In this document: positions 1-7,913 of the stretch, piece by piece
Layout of the letters: every line of letters starts with the position of its first letter
How positions within the stretch are numbered: the stretch's first letter is position 1
NCBI GenBank assembly: GCA_002423245.1
Contig: DIVD01000009.1
Span: forward strand, 1 to 27,765
DNA: 27,765 nt
DNA from: Rhodobacteraceae bacterium UBA6141
GTDB lineage: Bacteria; Pseudomonadota; Alphaproteobacteria; Rhodobacterales; Rhodobacteraceae
Direction: 5' to 3'
Program-made: the position numbers and the translations under genes
The notes under the pieces: model-generated
What the model was told of the DNA's origin: nothing
Database searches by the model: none
The model's input: only the letters and a program-made list of their open reading frames with translations

Positions 1-699
1 GGGCCGCGGGTGGTCGAACACATGGTCGATACCGTGCTTTACTTCGAGGGCGAGCGCGGCCACCAGTTCCGCATCCTGCGCGCGGTGAAGAACCGCTTCG
101 GCCCGGCGGACGAGATCGGGGTGTTCGAGATGACCGGCGGCGGGTTGGCACAGGTGGCCAACCCCTCGGCGCTGTTCCTGTCGGAGCGCGGGCAGGCGGC
201 GCCCGGATCGGCGGTCTTCGCCGGGATCGAGGGCACGCGCCCGGTGCTGACCGAGGTGCAGGCGCTGGTCGCGCCCTCCACCCTCGCCTCGCCGCGCCGC
301 ACCGTGGTGGGGCTGGACTCGGGCCGCGTCTCGACCATCCTCGCGGTGCTCGAGGCGCGCTGCGGCATCCCCTTCACCGGGCTGGACGTGTTCCTGAACG
401 TCGCGGGCGGGATGCGCGTCAGCGAACCCGCCGCCGATCTTGCCATCGCCGCCGCCCTGCTGTCGGCGCGCGAGGATGTGGCCCTTCCGCCAGACATGGC
501 GATATTCGGCGAAATCAGCCTCTCGGGGGCGCTGCGCCCGGTCGGGCAGGCGGAAAACAGGTTGAAAGAGGCGCAGAAACTTGGTTTTTCACAGGCGATC
601 GCGCCCGAGCGGACCAAGACGGACGGCATCGAGGGGATGCAGGTGCGCAAGATGTCCGATCTGACGGCATTCGTCGGTGAAATCTTCGGGGCGGGCTGA
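1..699 (+). CDS. radA: DNA repair protein RadA, C-terminal part (5'-truncated by window edge)
   Basis: RadA (Sms) is a RecA-like, Lon-related ATPase that acts on branched DNA during recombination and repair. The reading frame is open from base 1 to the TGA at 697-699, so the N-terminal zinc finger and Walker A motif lie outside the window. What is visible is the RadA-specific KNRFG motif (about bases 88-102), then the Lon-protease-like C-terminal domain with the family phrases GLDVFLNVAGGMRV and GEISLSGALRPV, ending near the normal C-terminus. About 232 residues are visible. cvpA and purF follow on the same strand, an order common in alphaproteobacteria. The family call is sure; only the missing 5' end limits the annotation. 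Confidence 0.95.
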   Translation, partial: GPRVVEHMVDTVLYFEGERGHQFRILRAVKNRFGPADEIGVFEMTGGGLAQVANPSALFLSERGQAAPGSAVFAGIEGTRPVLTEVQALVAPSTLASPRRTVVGLDSGRVSTILAVLEARCGIPFTGLDVFLNVAGGMRVSEPAADLAIAAALLSAREDVALPPDMAIFGEISLSGALRPVGQAENRLKEAQKLGFSQAIAPERTKTDGIEGMQVRKMSDLTAFVGEIFGAG

Positions 700-718
700 C
701 CCCCTCGGAACAATCAGA

Positions 719-742
719 GCGGGGCGGCAGCAAATGCCCCGC
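719..742 (+). terminator. Hairpin between radA and cvpA
   Basis: GCGGGGC (719-725) and GCCCCGC (736-742) form a perfect 7-bp stem with a 10-base loop, 20 bases after the radA stop. No T-run follows, so it is at best a weak or Rho-assisted terminator. It lies just upstream of the cvpA ribosome binding site (ACGGAG, 746-751) and could also modulate cvpA translation. Confidence 0.3.
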
Positions 743-759
743 CTTACGGAGCGAGGGGC

Positions 760-1380
760 ATGGAAGGTTTTACCGTAATCGACGCGGTGGTCGCGGGTGT
801 CATCCTGCTGTCCGCGATACTGGCCTACAGCCGTGGCCTCGTGCGCGAGGTGCTGGCGATTGCCGGCTGGGTCGCGGCGGCGATCCTCGCCTTCCTCTTC
901 GCGCCGCAGGTGGAGCCGCTGGTGCGGCAGGTGCCGTTCCTGAACGACTTCCTGGGCGAAAGCTGCGAGCTGTCGATCATCGCGGCCTTTGCTGCGGTGT
1001 TCGCGCTCAGCCTCGTGGTGATGTCGATCTTCACGCCGCTCTTTGCCTCGGTGGTGCAACGCTCGGCGATCGGCGGCATCGACCAGGGGCTTGGCTTCCT
1101 GTTCGGCGTGGCGCGCGGGGTGCTGCTGGTGGCGGTGGCCTTCGTCGTCTATGACCGGGTGATCGTGGACGAGTCGGTGCCGATGGTGGATGGCTCGCGC
1201 TCGGCGCGGGTATTCTCCTCGGTGCAGCGCAACCTTGACGAGCGGATGCCCGAGGACGCGCCCGGCTGGATCGTCGGCAAGTACGAACAGCTCGTCAGCG
1301 CCTGCGCGGTCCCCGCCACGACCCCGGCTCCGCTCGGCGCACCGGCCGCCGCCCCGGTCACGGCCGTGCCCGGCAACTGA
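760..1380 (+). CDS. cvpA: CvpA family inner-membrane protein
   Basis: CvpA proteins are small multi-spanning inner-membrane proteins first linked to colicin V production; their general role in envelope homeostasis is still poorly defined. The 206-residue product has four hydrophobic segments (about residues 6-23, 30-48, 70-92 and 107-130), the family-typical SRGLVREVLAIAGW between the first two, and a soluble tail rich in Ala and Pro after residue 170. The start at 760 is chosen from ACGGAG at 746-751 and from the usual CvpA N-terminus beginning directly before the first membrane helix. It lies 60 bases after radA and 260 bases before purF; the cvpA-purF pairing is widespread in proteobacteria. 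Confidence 0.92.
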   Translation: MEGFTVIDAVVAGVILLSAILAYSRGLVREVLAIAGWVAAAILAFLFAPQVEPLVRQVPFLNDFLGESCELSIIAAFAAVFALSLVVMSIFTPLFASVVQRSAIGGIDQGLGFLFGVARGVLLVAVAFVVYDRVIVDESVPMVDGSRSARVFSSVQRNLDERMPEDAPGWIVGKYEQLVSACAVPATTPAPLGAPAAAPVTAVPGN

Positions 1381-1547
1381 CGGGGCGGGCCGCTGGCGCG
1401 GCTTTGCAGCCCCCGTCAATGCCTTGCGCGGCGATCCTCATGCGGAGGGCGTGCCGCGCCGCGCCCGCTCTTGCCGCCCCGCAGCACGGGCTTTGTGCCG
1501 CAATGCAGAGATCGGCCCTTCCCTGCCCCGAAATAGCCCTTATGTGA

Positions 1548-1567
1548 CGTGTCAGGATCGTGACACG
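1548..1567. promoter_or_regulatory. Perfect 7-bp inverted repeat upstream of purF
   Basis: CGTGTCA and TGACACG are separated by the 6 bases GGATCG, giving a 20-base dyad 73 bases before the chosen purF start in the cvpA-purF spacer. The size and symmetry fit a dimeric repressor operator or a short hairpin. It does not resemble the E. coli PurR operator, so the regulator is unknown. Confidence 0.35.
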
Positions 1568-1640
1568 CGGGCCAGAGGCGCCTAAATGGTGCCACGCAAC
1601 CCATCCGGCGGATTCGCCCGCGGATCTGGAGGCCACGCAT

Positions 1641-3101
1641 ATGCAGCCCTTCCCGAGCCACCCCTTCGACGACGACAAGCTGAAGGAGGAATGCGGCGTC
1701 TTCGGCGTGATCGGCGTCGCCGATGCCGCGAGCTTCACGGCCCTCGGGATGCACGCCCTGCAGCACCGGGGCCAGGAGGCGGGCGGCATCGTCGCCTATG
1801 ACCCCGAGACCGGCTTCAACTCTGCCCGCCGCTTCGGCTATGTGCGCGACAACTTCACCAGCCGGTCGGTGATGGACACGCTGCCCGGCAGCCTTGCCAT
1901 CGGCCATGTGCGCTATTCCACCGCCGGCTCGAAGGGCAATACCGCGATCCGCGACGTGCAGCCCTTCTTCGGCGAGTTCTCGATGGGTGGCGCCGCGATC
2001 GCCCATAACGGCAACCTCACCAATGCCGCCGCGCTGCGCCGCGAGCTGATCGAGCGCGGCTCGATCTTCCAGTCCTCCTCGGACAGCGAGTGCATCATTC
2101 ACCTGATGGCGCGGTCGATCCAGCGCTCGGTGCCCGAGCGGATGAAGGATGCGCTGCGCCGGGTCGAGGGTGCCTTCTCCGTCATCGCGATGACCCGCAC
2201 CAAGCTGATCGGCGTGCGCGACCCGCTGGGCGTGCGCCCGCTGGTGCTGGGCCGCGTCGGCGAGGGCTGGGCGCTGTCCTCGGAGACCTGCGCGCTCGAC
2301 ATCATCGGCGCCGAGTTCGTGCGCGAGATCGAGCCGGGCGAGATGGTGGTGATCGAGCATGGCGAGGTGCAAAGCTCGCGCCCCTTCAGCCCGGCGAAAT
2401 CGCGGTTCTGCATCTTCGAGCATGTGTATTTCAGCCGCCCGGATTCGATCCTCGGCGGCCGGTCTGTCTATGAAACCCGCCGCCAGATCGGGGTGGAACT
2501 GGCGCGCGAGGCGCCGGTCGATGCCGATCTCGTCTGCCCGGTGCCCGACAGCGGCACCCCGGCGGCGATCGGCTTCAGCCAGGAAAGCGGCATCCCCTAT
2601 GCGATGGGGATCATCCGCAACCAGTACATGGGCCGCACCTTCATCGAGCCGACGGAGAGCATCCGCAACATGGGCGTGCGGCTGAAGCTGAACGTCAACC
2701 GGGCGCTGATCCGGGGCAAGCGGGTGATCCTGGTGGACGATTCGGTGGTGCGCGGCACCACCAGCCGCAAGATCAAGGACATGATCCTCGATGCCGGCGC
2801 CGCCGAGGTGCATTTCCGCATCGCCAGCCCGCCGACCGCCTGGCCCTGTTTCTACGGGGTGGACACGCCCGACCGCGACAAGCTGCTGGCCGCGCGGATG
2901 AGCGAGGACGAGATGCGCGAATGGATCGGGGTGGACAGCCTCAAGTTCATCTCGCTGGACGGGCTCTATCGCGCGGCGGGGGCGCCGGAAGGGCGCGACA
3001 ATGCCAGCCCGCAATATTGCGATGCCTGCTTTTCGGGCGAGTATCCGGTGGCCCCGTCCGACCAGATCGAGAACGGCTTCCGGATGAAGGCGGCGGAGTA
3101 G
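1641..3101 (+). CDS. purF: Amidophosphoribosyltransferase (glutamine PRPP amidotransferase)
   Basis: PurF catalyses the first committed step of de novo purine synthesis, making 5-phosphoribosylamine from PRPP and glutamine. I place the start at 1641 because GGAGG (1628-1632) sits 8 bases upstream; an in-frame start at 1560 would add 27 unrelated residues. The 486-residue protein begins with a 17-residue propeptide before the class II glutaminase nucleophile Cys18 (EECGVFG). The phosphoribosyltransferase domain has the PRPP loop VILVDDSVVRGTTS. Cys in RFCIFEH, PCFYG and YCDAC match the four ligands of the [4Fe-4S] cluster in the Bacillus-type enzyme, so this is the propeptide-plus-cluster, probably oxygen-sensitive form. 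An SDR-like gene lies 200 bases downstream. Confidence 0.97.
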   Translation: MQPFPSHPFDDDKLKEECGVFGVIGVADAASFTALGMHALQHRGQEAGGIVAYDPETGFNSARRFGYVRDNFTSRSVMDTLPGSLAIGHVRYSTAGSKGNTAIRDVQPFFGEFSMGGAAIAHNGNLTNAAALRRELIERGSIFQSSSDSECIIHLMARSIQRSVPERMKDALRRVEGAFSVIAMTRTKLIGVRDPLGVRPLVLGRVGEGWALSSETCALDIIGAEFVREIEPGEMVVIEHGEVQSSRPFSPAKSRFCIFEHVYFSRPDSILGGRSVYETRRQIGVELAREAPVDADLVCPVPDSGTPAAIGFSQESGIPYAMGIIRNQYMGRTFIEPTESIRNMGVRLKLNVNRALIRGKRVILVDDSVVRGTTSRKIKDMILDAGAAEVHFRIASPPTAWPCFYGVDTPDRDKLLAARMSEDEMREWIGVDSLKFISLDGLYRAAGAPEGRDNASPQYCDACFSGEYPVAPSDQIENGFRMKAAE

Positions 3102-3148
3102 CGGCGCCCGGCAACTCTGCCGCGCCGTTGCCCGAAGGCGCGGGCTGC

Positions 3149-3195
3149 GGGGCACGGGGAGCGGGCGTGGGGCGCGGGGCATGGGGTATGGGGCA
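3149..3195 (+). repeat. Seven-fold GGGGNNN heptad repeat (G-quadruplex candidate)
   Basis: G-tracts recur every 7 bases at 3149, 3156, 3162/3163, 3169, 3176, 3183 and 3190. Six are GGGG and one is GGG, each separated by about 3 bases (CAC, AGC, CGT, CGC, CAT, TAT). It lies between purF and the SDR gene on the non-template strand, so the transcript would carry the G-tracts. More than four tracts with 3-base loops is a textbook quadruplex pattern; formation is inferred, not shown. Confidence 0.8.
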
Positions 3196-3303
3196 TGGAC
3201 TCGAACGGCCCCGGGTTCTGATGCGCCCGCCGTTCCGATGCGCCCGCCGCCGCGCCATCCGCCCCCTTGCCTTGCGCCGTCCCCGGTGCCAGAACCCCGG
3301 CCC

Positions 3304-3975
3304 ATGACCGACGCATCGCACCCTGCCCCGCCCGCCCCGAAACTGGCCCTCGTCACCGGCGCCTCGCGCGGGCTTGGCGCGGCGATGGCCGAGGCGCTGG
3401 CGGCGAAGGGCTGGCATGTGCTTGCCGTCGCCCGCACCACCGGCGCGCTGGAAGAGCTGGACGACCGCATCAAGGCGGCGGGCGGGCAGGCGACGCTGGC
3501 GCCGATGGACGTGACCGACCCCGAGGCGATGAAGTACCTCGCCGGCTCCATCGCCGCCCGCTGGGGCAGCCTGCAGCTCTGGGTGCACACGGCGGCCCAT
3601 GCCGCGCCGCTGTCGCCCGCCGCGCATGTGGATGGGAGGGACATGGCGAAATCCGTCGCCACCAACCTCGCCGCCACCGCCACGCTGATCGGTGTGCTGG
3701 AGCCGCTGCTGCGCGCGGGCAAGGGCACCGCGCTGATCCCCGACGACCCGCGCGGCGGCGAGAAGTTCATGGGCAGCTATGGCGCGACCAAGGCCGCGCA
3801 GATCGCGCTTGCCCGCAGCTGGCAGGCCGAGACGGTGAAGATCGGCCCGCGCGTGGTGATCGCCACCCCCGCGCCGATGGCAACCGCGATCCGCGCCCGC
3901 TTCTACCCCGGCGAGGACCGCACGCCGCTGGCGCCGACCCGCGCCGAGGCGGAGCGGCTGCTGGCGCTGATCTGA
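3304..3975 (+). CDS. Short-chain dehydrogenase/reductase family protein with altered active site
   Basis: This 223-residue protein has a Rossmann fold with TGASRGLG at residues 18-25, so it should bind NAD(P). The YxxxK pair is present as Y159 and K163 (SYGATKAA), and Asn121 matches the structural Asn. The NNAG motif is degenerate (HTAAH), and the usual catalytic Ser about 13 residues before the Tyr is replaced in IPDDPRGG. Enzymes lacking this Ser are often poor or atypical reductases, so activity is uncertain. The start ATG at 3304 is chosen because the fold begins right after it; a longer in-frame start at 3181 would translate the G-rich repeat. It follows purF on the same strand. The substrate cannot be inferred. 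Confidence 0.85.
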   Translation: MTDASHPAPPAPKLALVTGASRGLGAAMAEALAAKGWHVLAVARTTGALEELDDRIKAAGGQATLAPMDVTDPEAMKYLAGSIAARWGSLQLWVHTAAHAAPLSPAAHVDGRDMAKSVATNLAATATLIGVLEPLLRAGKGTALIPDDPRGGEKFMGSYGATKAAQIALARSWQAETVKIGPRVVIATPAPMATAIRARFYPGEDRTPLAPTRAEAERLLALI

Positions 3976-4076
3976 TCGCCGGGCGCCGCTGAAATGCGGC
4001 CCCTCCGGCCCGCACCGCTTTACCCCTGCCCGCCGCTCGTCTAAGCAGGTCGCATCGGCGGCAAGCGGGCGGGCAT

Positions 4077-4862
4077 ATGCGGATTCTGATTACCAACGAC
4101 GACGGCATCAACGCCCGCGGGCTGGAGGTTCTGGCCGACATCGCCGAAACGATCGCCGGCCCCGAGGGCGAGGTCTGGACCGTCGCCCCCGCCTTCGAGC
4201 AGTCGGGCGTTGCCCATTGCATCAGCTACACCCATCCGATGATGATCGCGAAACTGGGCGCGCGCCGCTTTGCCGCCGAGGGCTCGCCGGCCGATTGCGT
4301 GCTGGCCGGGCTTTACGACGTGCTGGAGGGCGCGCGGCCCGATCTGGTGCTGTCGGGGGTGAACCGCGGCAACAACTCGGGCGAGAACGCGATGTATTCG
4401 GGCACGCTGGGCGGCGCGATGGAGGCGGCGCTTCAGGGGCTGCCCGCGATCGCGCTGTCGCAGTTCATGGGCCCCGGCACCTCCGAACTGGCCGACCCGT
4501 TCGAGGCGGCGGCGGCGCATGGCGCCGGTGTCGTGCGGCGGCTGCTGGATCAGGCGCTGTGGGACGACAGCGACTACCGGCTGTTCTACAGCGTGAACTT
4601 CCCGCCCGTCGGCGCGGCCGGCGTCAAGGGGATGCGGGTCGCGGCGCAGGGCTTCCGGCGCGATACCAGCTTCGGGGTGGAGCCGCATATCTCGCCCTCG
4701 GGGCGCAAGTTCCTGTGGATCAAGGGCGGCGCGCAGCACGCGCCCACCCTGCCCGGCACCGATGTGGCGGTGAACCTCGACGGCTACATCTCGGTCACGC
4801 CGATGCGCGCCGACCTGACCGCGCATGACGTGCTGGCCTCGGTCGAGACCGCGCTTTCATGA
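4077..4862 (+). CDS. surE: 5'/3'-nucleotidase SurE
   Basis: SurE is a metal-dependent nucleoside monophosphate phosphatase with exopolyphosphatase activity in some species, linked to stationary-phase survival. The 261-residue protein starts MRILITNDDG, giving the metal ligands Asp8 and Asp9. Ser43 (FEQSG) and Asn96 (SGVNRGNNSGEN) complete the metal site, and GENAMYSGTLGGAMEA is the family signature. The fold begins at residue 1, so ATG 4077 is secure although the upstream Shine-Dalgarno is weak. Its stop overlaps the pcm start in ATGA (4859-4862), indicating translational coupling. The order surE-pcm-nlpD is the same as in enteric bacteria. Confidence 0.97.
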   Translation: MRILITNDDGINARGLEVLADIAETIAGPEGEVWTVAPAFEQSGVAHCISYTHPMMIAKLGARRFAAEGSPADCVLAGLYDVLEGARPDLVLSGVNRGNNSGENAMYSGTLGGAMEAALQGLPAIALSQFMGPGTSELADPFEAAAAHGAGVVRRLLDQALWDDSDYRLFYSVNFPPVGAAGVKGMRVAAQGFRRDTSFGVEPHISPSGRKFLWIKGGAQHAPTLPGTDVAVNLDGYISVTPMRADLTAHDVLASVETALS

Positions 4863-5518
4863 CCGAAGGGGCCGCGCCGGAGGGGGAGGCCGAACGCAAG
4901 ATGCGCTTTCTCTACACGCTGCGGTCGAAGGGCGTGACCGATGCGCGGGTGCTGTCGGCGATGGAAAAGGTCGATCGCGGCGCCTTCGTGAGGGGCCTGT
5001 TCGCGGAGCGCGCCTATGAGGACATGCCGCTGCCCATCGCCTGCGGGCAGACGATCAGCCAGCCTTCGGTGGTGGGGCTGATGACGCAGGCGCTGGAGGT
5101 CAGCCCGCGCGACAAGGTGCTGGAGGTGGGCACCGGCTCGGGCTATCAGGCGGCGATCCTCAGCCACCTTGCGCGGCGGATCTACACGGTCGATCGCCAC
5201 CGCCGGCTGGTGCGCGAGGCCGAGGCGGTGTTCCGCGCGCTGAACCTGGCCAACATCACCGCGATCACCGAGGATGGCAGCCACGGCCTGCCCGACCAGG
5301 CCCCGTTCGACCGCATCATCGTGACCGCCGCGGCCGAAGATCCGCCGGGCCCGCTCTTGGCCCAGTTGCGGATCGGCGGTATCATGGTGCTGCCGGTGGG
5401 CCAGTCCGACACGGTGCAAAGCCTGATCAAGGTGCGGCGCGGCCCCGGCGGCTACGAGTACGAGGAGCTTCGCCCGGTCCGCTTCGTGCCGCTGCTGGAG
5501 GGGCTGGGTCAGGACTGA
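4859..5518 (+). CDS. pcm: Protein-L-isoaspartate O-methyltransferase
   Basis: Pcm repairs aged proteins by methylating L-isoaspartyl residues with S-adenosylmethionine in the cytoplasm. The 219-residue protein contains the class I methyltransferase motif I, LEVGTGSGYQAAIL, and the family-specific substrate site IACGQTISQPSVVG just before it. The post-I acidic residue is in YTVDRHRRL, and the motif II region FDRIIVTAAAEDPP is present. Length and motif spacing are normal. It is coupled to surE by a 4-base overlap and precedes the nlpD-like gene by 69 bases. A homologous but distinct Pcm-like family exists, but the QTISQP motif supports the repair enzyme. Confidence 0.95.
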   Translation: MTEGAAPEGEAERKMRFLYTLRSKGVTDARVLSAMEKVDRGAFVRGLFAERAYEDMPLPIACGQTISQPSVVGLMTQALEVSPRDKVLEVGTGSGYQAAILSHLARRIYTVDRHRRLVREAEAVFRALNLANITAITEDGSHGLPDQAPFDRIIVTAAAEDPPGPLLAQLRIGGIMVLPVGQSDTVQSLIKVRRGPGGYEYEELRPVRFVPLLEGLGQD

Positions 5519-5535
5519 CGCCGCCCGGGTGCAAG

Positions 5536-5557
5536 CGGGCCCGGTCAACAGGGCCCG
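5536..5557 (+). terminator. Hairpin between pcm and the nlpD-like gene
   Basis: CGGGCCC (5536-5542) and GGGCCCG (5551-5557) pair perfectly around an 8-base loop, 18 bases past the pcm stop. No T-run follows. It may attenuate transcription into the lipoprotein gene or stabilise the surE-pcm mRNA 3' end. Confidence 0.3.
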
Positions 5558-5587
5558 GACAAAGACAGATGTGACGAGGAACGAGCA

Positions 5588-6787
5588 ATGCCCGGAACGA
5601 TCCAGACCCCCCTGCCGGCGGCTGCGGCGCGGCTGCGGCGGCGCAGGCCGCTGCATGCGGCGCTGGCGGGCCTGTCGCTGCTGGCGCTTGGCGGCTGCGT
5701 GCAGGGCGGCGGCGCGGGCGGGGGCGGCGGCTTCGACATGGACCTGCGCAGCCTTGGCGACGGCTTCAGCACCTCCGAGGCGGCGCGCGCCGCCACGGCG
5801 CCGCGCCCGCAGCCCGACGCGCGCGGCATCATCTCCTACCCCGACTATCAGGTGGCGGTGGCCGGGCGCGGCGACACGGTGCGCAGCGTCGCCGCGCGCG
5901 TCGGCGTCGGCGCGGAGGATCTGGCGCGCTACAATGCCGTCAGCCCCGATGCGCCGCTGAACCCGGGCGAAGTGCTGGCGCTGCCGGGCCGGGTGGCAGA
6001 GCCCCGGACGGGCGGGCCGATCGACATCACCGCCATCGCCTCGGGCGCCATCGACCGGGCGGGCACCCCCGCCAGCGCCGCCCCTGCGGCCGCGGCCGCG
6101 CCCGCCCGGGCAGAGCCGGTGCGCCACCGCGTCGTGCGCGGCGAGACCGCCTACACCATCGCGCGGGCCTACAACGTCTCGGTGCGCTCGCTTGCCGACT
6201 GGAACGGGCTGACCGGCGAGATGACGGTGCGCGAGGGGCAGTACCTGCTGATTCCGGTGACGGTCGCGGGGGCCGCACCGCCCGCCAACGCGACCTCGGC
6301 CCCCGGCCAGGGCAGCGCGACCCCCGCGCCGCCCTCCGCCTCGCAGCCGCTGCCGGAGGAACGCACCGCGACCGCGAACACGCCGGTCAGGACCCCCCCC
6401 GCGCCCGACCTTGGCGGGCGGACCAGCGCCTCTGCCAGCGCGAAATTCGTGATGCCGGTCAGCGGCAGCATCATCCGCGGCTATGCCCCCAAGAAGAACG
6501 ACGGCATCGACATCGCCGCCAGCGCCGGAACCCCGGTGAAGGCCGCCGATGCCGGCACCGTCGCCGCGATCACCAAGGACACCGACCAGGTGCCGATCCT
6601 GGTGATCCGCCACCCGGGCAACCTGCTGACGGTCTATGCCAATATCGACGGGATCACGGTCGCCAAGGGCGCCACCGTCGCGCGCGGGCAGCCGATCGCA
6701 AAGGTCCGCGCCGGCAGCCCCGCCTTCATGCATTTCGAAGTGCGCAACGGCTATGACAGCGTCGATCCGATGCGCTATCTGGAGTGA
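5588..6787 (+). CDS. nlpD: NlpD-like lipoprotein: two LysM domains and a degenerate LytM (M23) domain
   Basis: This 399-residue protein has an Arg-rich N-terminus, a hydrophobic stretch and a lipobox ending in LGGC, so Cys37 should be lipidated. LysM 1 covers about residues 84-134 and LysM 2 about 178-224, for peptidoglycan binding; Ala/Pro-rich linkers separate them. The C-terminal M23 fold (about 286-399) lacks key zinc ligands: Asn304 replaces the first His of the HxxxD motif (Asp308 kept), Asn352 replaces the YAH His, and the HxH motif reads F-M-H. It is therefore probably not a peptidase but an amidase activator for cell separation, as known for NlpD and EnvC. GAGGA (5576-5580) precedes the start. 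The surE-pcm context supports the NlpD name; DipM is the alternative alphaproteobacterial relative. Confidence 0.88.
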   Translation: MPGTIQTPLPAAAARLRRRRPLHAALAGLSLLALGGCVQGGGAGGGGGFDMDLRSLGDGFSTSEAARAATAPRPQPDARGIISYPDYQVAVAGRGDTVRSVAARVGVGAEDLARYNAVSPDAPLNPGEVLALPGRVAEPRTGGPIDITAIASGAIDRAGTPASAAPAAAAAPARAEPVRHRVVRGETAYTIARAYNVSVRSLADWNGLTGEMTVREGQYLLIPVTVAGAAPPANATSAPGQGSATPAPPSASQPLPEERTATANTPVRTPPAPDLGGRTSASASAKFVMPVSGSIIRGYAPKKNDGIDIAASAGTPVKAADAGTVAAITKDTDQVPILVIRHPGNLLTVYANIDGITVAKGATVARGQPIAKVRAGSPAFMHFEVRNGYDSVDPMRYLE

Positions 6788-6836
6788 GGGGCCAGGCTGG
6801 AACCCTGCGCCCGGCCGGACGGGACGGATGCGCCCG

Positions 6837-7721
6837 CTATCCCATCCTCTCGGAGGCATAGCTGCCGGGCGAGGCGGGAAAGACCACGGTCTTGTTGCCG
6901 TTCACGAAGACCCGGTGATGGATATGGGCGTGGATCGCGCGGCTCAGCACCGCCGCCTCCACGTCGCGGCCGAGGCTGACGTAATCCTCGGGGCTCTGGG
7001 CATGGGTGACGCGCACCGTGTCCTGCTCGATGATCGGGCCTTCGTCGAGATCGGCGGTGACGTAATGCGCCGTCGCGCCGATCAGCTTCACGCCCCGGGT
7101 GAAGGCCTGCCGGTAGGGGTTCGCGCCCTTGAAGCTGGGCAGGAAGGAATGGTGGATGTTGATGATCCGCCCCGCCATCTTGCGGCAGAGCGCATCGGAC
7201 AGCACCTGCATGTAGCGCGCCAGCACCACGAGTTCCGCGCCCGTCTCCTCGACCAGCGCCATGAGCCGCGCCTCGGCCTCGGGCTTGTTTTCGGGCGTGA
7301 CCTTCACGTGATGGAAGGGGATGTCGTGGTTCACCACCAGCTTCTGGTAGGTCAGGTGGTTGGACACCACGCCCGCGATCTCGATCGGCAGCGCGCCGAT
7401 GCGCCAGCGATACAAGAGGTCGTTCAGGCAATGGCCGAAATTCGACACCATCAGCAGCGCCCTGACCTTCTGCGCGGCGTCATGGATCGCCCAGTCCATG
7501 CCGAAGGGCTCGGCCAGGGCGGCGAAGCCCTCGGTCAGGACGGCGCGCGGCGTGCCGGTCTCGCTGGTGAAGGTGGTGCGCATGAAGAACCGCCCGGTCT
7601 CGAGGTCATCGAACTGGGCGCTGTCGGTGATGTTGCAGCCCTGCGCCGCAAGGAAGCCTGAAATCGCGGCGACGATCCCGCGGCGCGAGGGACAGGTGAC
7701 GGTCAGAACATAGGCGGTCAT
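6837..7721 (-). CDS. purU: Formyltetrahydrofolate deformylase
   Basis: PurU hydrolyses 10-formyltetrahydrofolate to tetrahydrofolate and formate, balancing one-carbon pools and feeding formate-dependent purine synthesis. The 294-residue product has an N-terminal ACT domain (VLTVTCPSRRGIVAAISGFL), the usual regulatory part, followed by a formyltransferase-fold domain. Catalytic residues of the fold are visible as Asn188 and His190 (IINIHHSFLPSF) and Asp226 (ADLDEGPIIEQD). The start at 7721 gives the standard N-terminus. It converges with the nlpD-like gene, 49 bases apart, and lies 192 bases downstream of the FG-GAP gene on the same strand. Confidence 0.96.
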   Translation of the reverse strand: MTAYVLTVTCPSRRGIVAAISGFLAAQGCNITDSAQFDDLETGRFFMRTTFTSETGTPRAVLTEGFAALAEPFGMDWAIHDAAQKVRALLMVSNFGHCLNDLLYRWRIGALPIEIAGVVSNHLTYQKLVVNHDIPFHHVKVTPENKPEAEARLMALVEETGAELVVLARYMQVLSDALCRKMAGRIINIHHSFLPSFKGANPYRQAFTRGVKLIGATAHYVTADLDEGPIIEQDTVRVTHAQSPEDYVSLGRDVEAAVLSRAIHAHIHHRVFVNGNKTVVFPASPGSYASERMG

Positions 7722-7797
7722 TCGGGGCGGATCCTCTTGCGCTGGCGGACGTGCAACTGTGGCGCATGAATGGACCGGGCCGCGCCGCCGCGCCAGC

Positions 7798-7857
7798 CCC
7801 GAAGCAACCGTGCCGGCGCGAAAGACGCCCGAAGCAACCGCGCCCGCGCGAAAGGCG
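7798..7857. repeat. 30-bp tandem repeat, two imperfect copies
   Basis: CCGAAGCAACCG followed by a Gly/Arg-codon-like GC-rich stretch and CGAAAG recurs with an exact 30-base period (GAAGCAACCG at 7801 and 7831). It sits in the 192-base spacer between the FG-GAP gene and purU, upstream of purU. On the + strand it would encode two ten-residue repeats of the PEAT(V/A)PARK type in a 67-codon open frame, which I do not accept as a gene. Confidence 0.75.
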
Positions 7858-7913
7858 AAAGACGCGCCTGCGCGCCGGACCGGGGGCGCCGGTCGCGGAC
7901 CCGAACCGCAGGA

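Noticed and set aside
1416..3770. Very long open frame on the - strand across purF
   Set aside because: It is a shadow typical of GC-rich DNA: it is rich in His, Arg and Asp, without motifs, and lies opposite a certain purF gene.
4784..6859. Long - strand frame opposite pcm and nlpD
   Set aside because: Low-complexity shadow of two well-supported genes on the + strand.
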